Shown: piece after piece, positions 50,904 through 63,037 of the stretch
Numbering within the stretch: position 1 is the first letter of the stretch
How the letters are laid out: the number at the start of each line of letters is the position of its first letter
Origin: Medicago truncatula
Taxonomy: Eukaryota > Streptophyta > Magnoliopsida > Fabales > Fabaceae
Length of the DNA: 64,000 nt
NCBI RefSeq assembly: GCF_003473485.1
Contig: NC_053045.1
Span: 41,334,494-41,398,493, forward strand
Direction of reading: 5' to 3'
The notes under the pieces: generated by a model
Seen by the model: only the letters and a program-made list of their open reading frames with translations
What the model was told of the DNA's origin: nothing
Database searches by the model: none
Position numbers and translations under genes: made by a program

Positions 50904-53900
50904 TCAGACCGCCTGTTGATTTATGTGCCTCAATCGAAGTCCAACATCTGCGTCACGATCTTGTTGATTTATATTTGGACCAAGTAAAATAGCATCCTGC
51001 ACTCCTGTAGAAGTTGCAGCTTCATTTGCCTTCTCAACATGTTCTCCGAAGTTATGCAACCTCCGGCCAATCAGATACCGGTCATCACGAATTGAATTGT
51101 GGAGATTTGTAAACCAGACGTGAAATCTCTTGGCACAAAAACACACGAAACTGAAAGAGAGGCATCCCAACCATGCAAATCGATAGACAGCAGAATTGAC
51201 CACTAATGGGTACCCAAGTGCTGGAAACACACCTCTGGCCAAAACATAAGGTACACATAACGCTGTCAATAGTTTCATTATGATTGGAAGTACAATCTCT
51301 CGTAGGACCCAAAGACCTTGCAGCCTGGAGAAACCATCATCTCTCACTCTCTCAAACTTTACTCGCCAACTTTCATCCATTAGAGGCATCATGTGGTCCA
51401 ACATAACCTAATCAATGAACCAAGTCAATACTAGAAGAACATAAATGAATACAGTTGATTGTTATAACAAACCTCGGGGATACAGATAACCCATCTACAA
51501 ATGGCCAGTGACACAAATCCAACAAAAATTACCAATGATGGAGAGAGAGACTGAAAAAGAAACGAGGCATTACACTATCCCTATTATTAGTCAGGTGTGA
51601 AAACATTTTGTCACTTTCTTTTGGTTGATAATTCTTTTGTCAGCTGAATGGAAATTCATCATCTAAATGGGGCTTTCTCCTCTAATAAAACTCATTCATA
51701 TATCCAATTATGTTAACTATGAATCTTTCAGAAATCATCATTCATAATTCATCAACCATTGCCATTATATTCCCCACAAAAATCATAACATCATCAGTGA
51801 AAAAAAATCCCACTAAAATAAAGACACGGCAAAATAAATTTTATATTCTAACAAACAAGTCATATGTCTCATCAAATGAGAATACCATAAGGATAATATA
51901 GTGCCTATTTCACGCTTCATTACATGGATCAATTGAATAAAAATGAATAAATTCAAGAAACGTTCTTCACTATAGAGGAATATGTTTTAATCGCTACCAA
52001 TGCAGCAGGATACATTTACTAGTTACTTGAGTAGAGCAGAAGGCCATGTAATCTAAATTAAAATGGAGATTGCCAAATATGATAACATTCATTTATTTAA
52101 TGTTATATTTTGAAGCATTTAAACAAGTTGGAGGTTTCATACAAGAATTGAAGCCAATCAACAAAAGATTAACAGAGAAAATAATAATAATGAAGGAAAC
52201 AAACTCACCAATCTAGTCCATATCTTGAGAAATATAAGGCCCAATGCCCAGTCTTGATAAAGGAGGAATACTGGACTTTCATCCACTGGAACTCTCATTG
52301 GTACAATGACCAAAAGCTCAAAGAGAAGCCCAATCAGCACTGGGATGACAAATATCTAAAACCGGAAAGTAAAAAAATGTATTGATCACCAAAGAACAAA
52401 TGAAAATTAATGCATTATCAAAAGGTCGGGTTCAGTAAACTGATCAGCAATCAGAATCGTCCTTACCCATATAGACAAAAGGGCAGAACTCTTGACAACA
52501 ATGCTACACCACTTCCAAATTTGGTTCAACAAAACTGAAGTCCTTCGTTTTCTAATTTGCTCGATTGAGTATCTAACTCCAGCAACAGCAGTCCAGATCA
52601 CATAACTTCCAATGATGAAGGCATACAAATCTAACAAAAGAAATAAGATAACAAATCAATTCAGAGTTATGAAGCACACCAACAAAAGAAATCAGTTCAA
52701 TCAATTGCTTACCATTGCACTTAATGCCATGAGTTATAGGTAGACGGGGAATGGAGTTGAAAAGTATCCTTCCCAGTGATATTGGTACAACTACCAGGGC
52801 AGAGTTGAAGACAAGGAGAGTCATCCAAGCAATGACCAGCAGAAGAACAATGCGAAGTGCAAAGGCATAACTGCTGTAGTCATTAAATATATCTAATCAG
52901 ATGATGACAAAGTAATACAAAAACATGCTTATACAGAGAAACTGATGACTTCAGTAGACTTTTCATGCATTTCATTACGGAAACGCAAAAAAACCATGAA
53001 AAACTACCCACATCATGCCCTGTTCCTCCACCCCAAAGACAAAAGTGTACATAACCAAATAGATAGACAAATGCAATATTGGATGATTCATAATCATAGT
53101 TATATGATTTTAATTTGCGAGGAACTCACTCAGAATCAGGTTGTTCGTCGCTGTCGTAATCCTCTCCAGCATCTGCATTAGTGACTCTGTTCAAATCATC
53201 GCCAGCAAATGGAACCATACCCTGATCGTGTACCCCTGCTTGTACTATCTGTAGCCTTTCCTGCCTACCTCGCTCCCCATTTCCATTTTCTTGATTACCA
53301 TTGTCATCAGGTCTAGGCAGTAAGAAATCAGTTAAACCAAGTGCCCAACCAACTGCTGAAAACCAATAGCGAAGAAGGGATTTGATAGTTGTCCTGAGTT
53401 TAAAATGCTCGATAGCAAATGGTATACAGATCTGGAAGAGAAGCATGTTAGCTGGAATTTCGGTGAAGGGATCAGATAGCCTGCACAAAATAAACATATT
53501 CAAGTTTAACAACTGTAACAGGGAGTTCTATGTATTTTGCATCAACTATTAAAATTGCTTAAGGGGCCAGCTTACAATATTTCAAGTGGAAAAATGGAAG
53601 GTGCCATCCGCATTGCAAGTTTAACTGGCAAAAATACCAGCATAACAATCAAACTCCCATAAACCGCAACAGATAACAAAACCCTGCGAGCATGTTTGTG
53701 CACAGGATCATCTATCAGATCACGGAATGGATTATAGTTTGGATCAGCCGGATCCCGAAGGAAGTACAAAACCCCATTCCGCAAAACCTGTCATTAGAAA
53801 GAAATATATCATATGAAACATTGCATAACAAAAGAAGCAAAGCTTTAAGCATTATATCATGTGACAGGAAATTACCCCTCTAAGAAGGCTGACAAATATG

Positions 53901-56860
53901 CTAATTTGTAGCATGTACACGATCCCTACAACCCAATGAGCCAATGAGCTAGCTAAAGGAGAAGCAGAGAAGAACTGAGCTCTGTGAACCATCGTCTTCC
54001 CAAACATCTGTATGGTGCAAACATCGAGCCACCACCCACACATCAGGGGAAATACCCCTAATTCAATAACTAATAGGAAAGCAACCTTCACCATGGTCAT
54101 CAAATGCCTCATTGCTGCTAAAAACTGCCTGAAGAGAGATGGAATTGTCTCTGCTATAGAAGCAATACCATAAAATCTTCCTGCAGTCAAAGGTTCACCC
54201 TTTGTGTAACGAATTAACGCAACAACACCGAAGTAGCAGAAAATTAGAGTCGATAGGAAAATATATCCAACTGCCAGAGTAGTAACATCAGAAATCCTGG
54301 AAGTTCCAATTGACCCTCCTTTCAAGAGATCATCCGAAACAGATGCAGTTATGTTGTTTGACATTTCACTCAATTCACTTGCATTCACTTTTAGCATTTC
54401 TGCAATCTGACCAATTGATCCACTTTCTTGAGTAGCAGTTGATAAATTTTGAACAGCTGTTAATGCATTTTTTAATGTAATATTTGCTAGGGAAAGAGAA
54501 GCGTCTGTAGGTGGGACTACCACCGATAAAACCGCATCACTACCAGTAGAAAAGAACCATGATAGATAATGAAGAATTATGCGACCCAATGAGAAGGGCA
54601 GAAAGATTACAACCCCAAGGAAAATCATATTGCTTGCCAGCACCTGCATAATGAACAAATCATTCAGCTTGCAAATAATAAATGCTGTAGATAGAAAATT
54701 AATATCATTAGAGGAAGAAAAACGTGAAAAAATCTAATCAGAAGTCACAATGTACAAAACAAAGATTGTTGTCGTATCAAAGCAATAACCAATTATCATT
54801 GGAAAATGATCACCCAGAGAATACTGCTTCAGTAGATTTGAAAATTTACACTATAAACAAGCAATTACATCGATAGAATGACAACTAGGGGGGAAAATCA
54901 GAAAAGTGAACTAATCTTTTCATAATGATGAAAACTCGACGACAATAAATTTTCAGCAAACAGAACATTGAGGTTTCTGCAGCAAGAAGCCCCTATTGAA
55001 GTTGGTTGCTAAAAGCTCCATCAACATGCTCATTTAAACAGGGCAAAGATGTTTCTTGAGTACATTAAGGTGTAAATAACAACAAAGAAAATCATATGTT
55101 TAAAAGTGCAAAAATGTTTCTTGAGTTCGGAAGACATTAAGGTGTAAATAACATAAAAAAAAAATCATGTGTTTAAAAGGATAAACTACAAAAACGGTGG
55201 CAAGTCAGAAACACCAGGATTATCTGAACATAGGAAGTAGTATGCAACTATGAGTTAGGTTTTTCCTAGGTCAGATTACCCATATTCTATATAGAGAAGC
55301 AGTATCAAGACAAACTACATTGCGACTTTGTGATATATGAGCAGCAAACATTGAAAAAAAAATTATAGACATACCGTAAATGCATTTTCAACCAAATGAA
55401 AAACCGGACCCTGCATGCCAACAAGTTCATCAAAGGGTACATCTTCTGCCCCATCAGCGTCATCCAGACCATCAAACATCTGTTCAACATGCGCCTCGAG
55501 ACGTGCTGCTTGCATCTCCCATCGTGCAGCAACATTTTCAGCATTCCTTCTAATTACTTGACCTGCCCCCGCAACTCCTTGTGCTGCAACAGCATCTTCT
55601 CCATTTGCATCACCATTAACATTACGATTAGCTTGTCCAGCAGGCCTTCTGGCAACCCGGGCACCATTTCTGTCCACTTCATCTTCTCTCTCAGCATCCT
55701 GTCCCCCAATTTCTCGTAAATGCCTAAAGTAATCTCTCAAAGAAGTAGCCCCAAGAAAAATGAAGACAATGCTTGCAGAAAGCAGGAAACCATGGAGGCA
55801 ATCAGTCAGAATAACCGCCGTTGATAAATGATTCAAGAATAACCTCTGGGCTTCACCGAAACTCCTCACAAAAGCTAACCTCCATATCCAGAATGTTATG
55901 AAAGGTATAATTAAGAGCCACACAGATAACACAAAACTCAGACGCACAAAGAATTGCAAGACATGGCAAGCTTTCATCGCCATTCCAACCACAAACTCTT
56001 GAAAAGGCAACCTAGCAGGAGCATTCTCTGCATAAACAGGTGAAAAGGAAAACGGATGCTTGCAAACCTGCAACACATGTTAAGCCTGTCAACAAAATAA
56101 CCCCAACCAAGGAAAATCTATCACAATTTAGAGAGGTAATTTTGTTGACAAATTTGGTGTGCATGCAAAACAAAACTACTAAATAACTTCTAAAGAAAAC
56201 ATTTTGCAAGTCTTGTTAATAAACATGTCTTCAATTTTCTTCATTTATTTCAATGTGAATTAAAAATTGCTAACTTTCATATACATAAATTTGCAATACA
56301 ATAGCATAACCTTTCTAAATTCTTAGGACCAAATTATTATTTTTTGAAAAAAAGTTATGAAATTTATGATTCAATTTCATCACAACACAGCTGATCATAG
56401 CTCAATTTACGAAAAATAAAATAATAAATTCAACAAAAATTCAATTAAAAAATGCAAAATTATGCTGAATAGCCTATGATCACTATGAACGTGAACAATT
56501 ACGAAGAGAAAGATGATTAACCTCGCATTGACGAGCGTTGCTATGATTAAGCCACTGAAGGAGACAATCTTGATGAACAAATTTAATACTCCCGCTACAC
56601 GCGCACGGATACCGTAATGGATTATCAGCATCACCAGGGTTCCGGCAAATACGGCAAACATCCTCTTCATCTTCATCGTCGTCATCGTATTTTGCAGATG
56701 GCGGTGCTGTTGATGCGGTGGCGACTGCTTCCGCATCGATCTCCTTTCCTTTGGAACCGCGTGGAGACGAAGAGGAAGAGGAAGGGGAAGAGGAGGAAGG
56801 TGTGGTGGCGGCGATTGGAGTTCCGTCGAGAGAAGGCGGTGGTTCGTTAGCGATCTCCAT
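50904..56860 (-). CDS. SUD1: ER membrane E3 ubiquitin ligase SUD1/CER9 (DOA10/MARCH6 type), 10 exons
   Basis: Exons (minus): 56860-56522, 56067-55375, 54643-53876, 53787-53576, 53480-53130, 52873-52713, 52630-52467, 52355-52209, 51550-51473, 51407-50904. Sites are GT-AG and phases agree; 1138 residues against about 1108 for Arabidopsis SUD1. The N-terminus has a Ser/Pro-rich stretch, an acidic run (59-67), then a C4HC3 RING-CH finger (C69, C72, C86, C88, H96, C99, C112, C115) that recruits E2 enzymes. The rest is a multi-pass membrane protein with the conserved central region (RFYGIASIAETIPSLFRQF) and the ending LIGRRLHNFGE. DOA10 ligases mark ER proteins for degradation; SUD1/CER9 controls HMG-CoA reductase activity and cuticle lipids in Arabidopsis. 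Intron 5 ends in a tandem NAGNAG acceptor (52870 or 52873), which adds or omits one Ser. Confidence 0.96.
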
Positions 56861-57211
56861 CGCCGAGTCCGCGGCGACCGAGTCGGTGGAGAGTGAAAAT
56901 GGGAATTATTAAAAAAAAAAGGAGAAGAGAGAGAAAGAGAGAAATGGTGGGATTAGAGAGAGGGAGAGGGAGAGGGGTTGCCGTAGGGATTTTATGTTAT
57001 TCCGGGATTGCCCTTGCTGGGGATTTATATTACGCGTGTGTACGTGTGTTGGTGACGTATATGGTCATGTGGGTTTATGGTGACGTGGAGGGTTGTGATT
57101 TGTGTTTGGTTGGTAAATTATGTTATGGATGATGAAGTTATGGTGGGTTATGTTATGGCCATTGCCTGCACTTTAAGTTGTGTTTGGTAACACAAAGAAG
57201 GGCGGCGTTTA
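56861..57211. other. 5' leader and promoter region of SUD1
   Basis: The minus strand is CT-rich from 56900 to 56980 (GA repeats on the plus strand), as in plant leaders and initiator-like CT elements. Plus-strand frames here are shadows of this composition. Confidence 0.45.
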
Positions 57212-58224
57212 GGGTGGGAGACCTTTATAGATCTCCTACCGTGCATGACATTTTTTTTTTTTTGAACTTCGGATCTTTCCTAATAGTTAGATTGGTTGAA
57301 CACACCATAGATTAAATACACTGAATTATCTTTTCATTTGTCTTCTTCCCTCTCAACTCTCATGAGCTTTCCCCTTTCTCTATATCCCTCTCTGTTTATT
57401 TTCCCTTTATGAATTACACTATTTCTTTGTTCCTTATAATACGAACACCGGGTTTGATCTAGATTTTCCAACCATCTAAATATCTATTTTTTTCCTTCAT
57501 TGTTCTACTCTTAATTGTTCAAAAAAGTAATGCTCAGATCTGAAATAAATTTGGAAAAGAATGGTACTCAAATGCTAATCAATTTTCCTTCATTGTTCTA
57601 CTCTTAATATTTCAAACAAGCCCAATAAATAAAATGTTAAAACTTTCATATTCATCAAAGATAAAAATAAAAAAAATAAAAAACTGCAGATTTAATCAAT
57701 TTTTTGACAATTTCTTTTAAAATGCTAATCAAATTGGAATTCAAATTCATCTTTCAATAATACCGATTTGGCTTTGTTTTGTTTTGATCGTTCAATAATT
57801 CCCTTTGGGGACATCCGAAGTTGAAATTGAAGCATTTTTCCTGCAAATTGAAATTAAATATAGCAGCAGATCTGTGTTCATGAAGTTTGAGAAACAATCT
57901 CAAGTTATTTAAGTGAAATATAATCATGAGGAGCAAGCAACATGCAAGCACAAAAGGAGCAATTGGATTTATATTGTGATGGGAAGGAGATGAAGATTTG
58001 GGTGTTCTTGTGGTTGCTGCGCTGTTGTTGGGTAAGAGAAAGAATGATTCCGATAGAGAGGAGAGAGAATGGAAAAGTGAAAATAAGACGAAAAAAATAT
58101 TCGGTGTTGATGGTGTAAGCTAAGAATCATGGAACTTCATTATCCAATGGTTAACATCTATTTTGCCAAAAAAAAAAAAAAATCAAGTCTCCTACGGTAG
58201 GAGACCCAAAGAGGTCGCCTGTCG
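57212..58224. mobile_element. Possible inverted-repeat element, about 1 kb
   Basis: The left end (about 57212-57250, GGGAGACCTTTATAGATCTCCTACCG) and the right end (about 58185-58224) are imperfect inverted copies around TCTCCTACCG, each followed inwards by a poly(T)/(A) run. The interior is non-coding. No target duplication was established. Confidence 0.45.
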
Positions 58225-58655
58225 TAGCCTTTGCCCACAAACAAGTTAGTTTGTAGTTTCTTGCATTTCGCTGAATGAAAACGTGACGTGTTTGATAACA
58301 AGTTTTTCTCACGAGATTATAGCTTTTTATGAGAAACTATTCAAGTAGCTTTTATTATTTTCTTCCACTTTTAACCTTTAATATTATTTTATTATTTTTT
58401 CATAAACAAAAAACTTAAAAGATAAACTACCCACGTTATTATTTGTTGATTTCATTTTTGAAACGGTTTCTCTTAGATTTATATTACATTAGCATAATTT
58501 TTTTTTGCTTTTCGCATATTTACAATTTTAAATAAAGCATACAACTTTTCATCAAAAAAAAAAAAAAAAGAAAGATATGATAATAAAGTTGAGCAAATTT
58601 TAGTTAAAAAGTATTTCAATTAAGTTCATATATCATATTTATAATTTTCAAGAGG

Positions 58656-58659
<4 letters not shown>
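58225..58659. other. AT-rich intergenic sequence
   Basis: Nothing recognisable. Confidence 0.5.

Positions 58660-58700
<41 letters not shown>
58660..58700. repeat. AT dinucleotide microsatellite
   Basis: About 20 AT units in a row. Confidence 0.95.
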
Positions 58701-58703
<3 letters not shown>

Positions 58704-59136
58704 TCAAAAATGTTTGTGCATTTTTTTTGAAAAAAAAAAACTTTATACATATAACTTATACAAATTAAACATACATGTACTTTTATGTCATTTTATATTT
58801 ATTAATTAATTGAAAAACTGATTTTACCAAACACTTTAATTTAATCAGCTAACTTTTCAGCTATCAGTCGTTAATTACAAGCTAGTTTTTCTAACTATCA
58901 GCTAGTTTATAGTCTACTTTTACCAAACACACCCTAAATCTCTTTTTGGAAAATCTTTTTTATGAACAATTTTTGAAAAACTAATATTGGTCTAACTACT
59001 ACTATTAATGTTCTTTTTATGATACCATGTACATTTTAGGCGGTGCCAAATATAAGGTTTTTTTTAAGGAAAAAATATATAAGTTGTTATATTTGTTAAT
59101 TGACATTGTAACACATATTAGATACACATATAAAAT

Positions 59137-59238
59137 GTCACCGTGAGCATAGCTCAGTTGGCAGTGACATGTAATATTATATGCAATTTATTCACCTTAA
59201 AAAATGTGAATTTCAACCACTAGATTACTTGAAAAAAA
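59137..59238 (+). mobile_element. Short tRNA-derived SINE with perfect 15-bp duplication
   Basis: The unit opens with a tRNA-like A box (CATAGCTCAGTTGGCAGTG), has a degenerate B box (TGAATTTCAACCACT) and ends in an A run. ATACACATATAAAAT is duplicated exactly at 59122-59136 and 59239-59253, so the insertion is fairly young. Confidence 0.85.
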
Positions 59239-59774
59239 ATACACATATAAAATAGCTGTACACAAACATGAATTAAACTTTCTTAAAAAAATTAAAACAT
59301 GAATTAAACTCTACTTTTTTTTGTATGAATTATATATACATATAATATCGCGATTTTTTACTTTGTTCTCAAAATAATCATTTGTATTTTAAATTTTATT
59401 AAAAAAAAAATAAAAATGTACCGTACTTAGAGCTTGGTACCCTATCAAGGGGCACACAGACCTAGAAGACCACCCAACTGAGAGAATCCCCGGCCTTGCA
59501 ACTAAATCATATATATAATTCGGGAAGACGGTTGATCTTTTCACTTTTTAAATTGTTATTTTAACCGTTGGTCCAATAACAATTAACTCATGTTGAGAAG
59601 TTGAATGATAGTTAACTATTGTTGGAATATGTTTTTGAGCAAATTTGTAAAATGGGAAGAGTAATTTTCGTTCATAAATTTTAATTAGTGGATGCACACT
59701 TATGTAGAAAAAAGTATTATTATATGAGCAATAAAATGATGAGGTTAGAAATCTACATTTTAAGATGAATAGAT

Positions 59775-59848
59775 GAGGTGTTTGGATTCAAATTTCAACT
59801 CTACATATATTATACAATACCACAACCAACTGAGTTAAGCTCACGAAG
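59775..59848 (-). mobile_element. Probable SINE relic
   Basis: On the minus strand CTTAACTCAGTTGGTTGTGG resembles an A box and TGAAATTTGAATCC a degenerate B box. No target duplication was found. Confidence 0.4.
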
Positions 59849-60614
59849 ACAATAATAGATTATTACTATTAAGAAAAAAATTGGAGATTACAAATTTATA
59901 CCATTATATACCTAAAAAAATTGAATATACTCAACATCTACAAAATTTAATTGTTTTTTATGTCTTTATTGTTGAATTTATGAATTAACCTTAATCAACA
60001 ATTAAAATAATAAATTATTATATTAACTATCAAATTCTTTTTATAATATTGCACTAAATTTTAAATAAAATAATATTTATTATTAGGTTGTAATTAAAAA
60101 CTAGTCGAGGTGGATTGTGTCGTTTCCCATAAAAAAAGTCTACTAATATAGGCTCTCATTCTTAGTTACAAAATGCATCAGTCATAATCACCAACAAATA
60201 ATGAACCATTGAGAAACACTTTAAGCAATGAGAAAGAAGGGTCAAATATAAACATAAAGTGTTTCTAACTGGTGCTCTTGTAATGATTATAGCACGCGCA
60301 TAGACACACATGTACAACCCTTTCACCTTGTTGGGCATAGGTTAATAGTTATTTGCTTTCTTTAGTCGTTGTTTTTGTTTCCTTTGTAAATGTTTGGTTT
60401 GTGACTATGGTGTCTTTCCCTGGCATACCTTATACTAGGGAAGACATTTTGATGTGGTAATATAATTCATTTTAACCTCTTAAAAAAAACATATCCAAGA
60501 TATCGCATAGATCACATGGTCTAATGACTCTACCAATACAATTAACACGTAGAATGCAATGCAACTTAATCATCAATTAATGGATCCAACTATCTATGAG
60601 TTTGATACATATAG
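59849..60614. other. AT-rich intergenic sequence
   Basis: No gene or element recognised. Confidence 0.5.
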
Positions 60615-62398
60615 GAAAATTGTTGTTTTGACATCAAAAAGTTCATAATAACATATGAAAGTTACGGATTTACCCCAGCGGTAGTTAACTACCGCTAGCA
60701 TATCCGGCAGCAGTTAATTGCCTCTAGCTTTGCTGCACTTAAATGCAGTTCCAGTTATGATTTTACGCGTTTCGGTCGAAAAATCAAAATAAATCAAAAC
60801 TTATTAATAATTCTACGAAACTATACAGACTTTCCATATATATATGCGCATTAAAACAGCTCAAAATTTGATTTCTAGGTCGACGTTTTGATGTTTTGGT
60901 TTCTTGAGTTATTGGCGCATTAAAAATTCAAATTTAATCCATCCGTTGTTGAAAAATTCTAAATTTTGCGGGAAATGTTTTTTTTTTATGTTCTTAATAT
61001 GTGTGCAAAAAATAATGAAAAAAATTCAACCTCTATATAACCTTTTCGGACACTCAGTTGGAAAAATATTGCGATTTTACGCGTTTCAGTAAAAAATTCA
61101 AAATAAATTGAGGGTTAGTCGAAATACTACAAAAATTTGCAGATCCTCTATATGTATTTTTTATAGAGGTGTCTGCAAAAAAAAAAAAAAAACTCAAAAT
61201 TCAATTTTTAGATTGATGTTTTCGTGTCTTAAGTTTTAGGCGTGTTAAAAATTCATATTTAATCCGTCCTTTGTCGAAAAATTTTAATTTTTTGCGGGAA
61301 ATGTTTTTTTTATGTTCTTAATATGTGTGAAAAAATCCAACCTCTATATAACTTTTTCGGATGCCCAGTTGGAAAAATATTGCAATTTTACGCGTTTTAG
61401 TAAAAAATTCAAAATAAATCGAGGATTAATCAAAATACTACAAAAATTTGCAGATCCTCTATATGTATTTTTATAGAGGTGTCTGTAAAAAAAAAAAAAA
61501 AAAAGCTCAAAATTCAATTTTTAGGTTGATGTTTTCGTGTCTTAAATTTTAGGCGCGTTAAAAATTCATATTTAATCCGTCCCCTGTCGAAAAATTCAAT
61601 TTTTTGTGGGAGATTTTATTTTTTTGTTCTAAATATGAGTGCAAAAAATCGTGAAAAATTTCAACCTCTAGGACACTTTTTCGGACTTGCACTTGGAAAA
61701 AAAAAATTGTGATTTTGCATGGTTCGGTCGAAAAATCAAAATAAATTGAGACTTAGTCGAAATGCTACGAAACTTTATAGACACCTCTATAAAAATACAT
61801 ATATATGATATGGAAAGTTTCGTAACATTCCGAATAAGTATCGATTTTTATTTTATTTTTTCAATTGCGATTTTGCGTGTTTCGGTCGAAAAAATAAAAA
61901 AAATCGAGACATATTCGGAATGTTACGAAACTTAGCACATCATCTATATGTATTTTTATACAGGTGTCTATAAAGTTTCGTAGAATTTTGAATAAGTTTC
62001 AATTTATTTTGATTTTTCGACCGAAACGCGTAAAATCACAACTGAAACTGCACTTAAGTGCAGCAAAGCCAGATGCAGTTAACTGCTACTGGAGCCAGGA
62101 GTAGTTAACTACCGCTGGGGATAAATTCGTAACTTCCATGTATTACGAAACTTAGCACATCATCTATATGTATTTTTATACAGGTGTCTATAAAGTTTCG
62201 TAGAATTTTAAAAAGTTTCAATTTATTTTGATTTTTCGACCGAAACGCGTAAAATCACAACTGAAACTGCACTTAAGTGTAGCAAAGGCAGATGCAGTTA
62301 ACTGCTGCTGAAGCCAGTAGTAGTTAACTACCGCTGAGGATAAATTCGTAACTTCCATGTGTTATTATGAATTTTTTGATGTCAAAAGAGCAATTTTC
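60615..62398. mobile_element. Large foldback element, 1.78 kb, with internal tandem units
   Basis: The left arm (from 60615, GAAAATTG ... GACATCAAAAA) is matched by an inverted right arm ending at 62398. The right arm contains two 220-bp copies (61923-62142 and 62143-62364). The interior holds three repeats of about 320 bp (near 60922, 61246 and 61561). Arms carry palindromes AGCGGTAGTTAACTACCGCT (60677-60696) and CTGCACTTAAGTGCAG (62048-62063). Flanks tacatatag and tagctatgg agree at six of nine positions, possibly a decayed 9-bp duplication. No transposase is present. Confidence 0.75.
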
Positions 62399-62501
62399 TA
62401 GCTATGGATAGATAGATGTCTATCCTTAAAAATAAATAAATATAAGAGATGTCTAGTTAGTTTATACAATGGACGGCCCCAATAGTATGTATAAAGTATA
62501 T

Positions 62502-62684
62502 GAGAAATGATATTTGTAAAACCAATTTGTGACAATTTTTAGATAATTTTCTCTCTCATACTCACATTATATTCTTACTCTCTCTCTTTATTTTTCTCTC
62601 TCTATTGTTTTTGACCAATAAAAAGAGAGAAAATGAAGGTTATCAAAAAAGTTGTACCAAATGGTTGTTTAAATATCATTGCTC
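62502..62684. mobile_element. Mutator-type MITE, 183 bp, 9-bp duplication
   Basis: The ends gagaaatgatatttg and aaatatcattgctc are inverted relatives, with a pyrimidine-rich centre. Flanks aaagtatat and aaaatatat match at eight of nine positions. Confidence 0.75.
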
Positions 62685-62889
62685 AAAATATATATCCCGC
62701 CTTTGGTCATAGTTCTTCCTCGCACATATCCCCGCTTAAATGGATTCAACACAATACACATGGCATGAGACAATCACTGGTTTGTTTTTTGTTGAAAGGA
62801 TGAGACAAGCATTGTTATCAAGCTATGGATCCGTCCTTAGTAAAATAAGGTAATTTATGTTACCCTTGTCACGTAAAATTTAATTACTT

Positions 62890-63023
62890 TTTTTTGAAGA
62901 AGGGAAACTAACCCTTTCAAATTGACACTAGAGATAATTGAATCTGAAATTTTGAGGAGAAACATACTTCCAGGTTCCAAGCCAATACCACTAGACCAAC
63001 CCAAGTGGTATTCATAAATTCAT
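62890..63023 (-). mobile_element. tRNA-derived SINE with perfect 14-bp duplication
   Basis: On the minus strand an A-box-like GGTTGGTCTAGTGGTATTGG and a B-box-like CAGATTCAATTATC precede an A-rich tail. AAATTTAATTACTT is duplicated exactly at 62876-62889 and 63024-63037. It belongs to the same family as the element at 20369-20486. Confidence 0.8.
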
Positions 63024-63037
63024 AAATTTAATTACTT

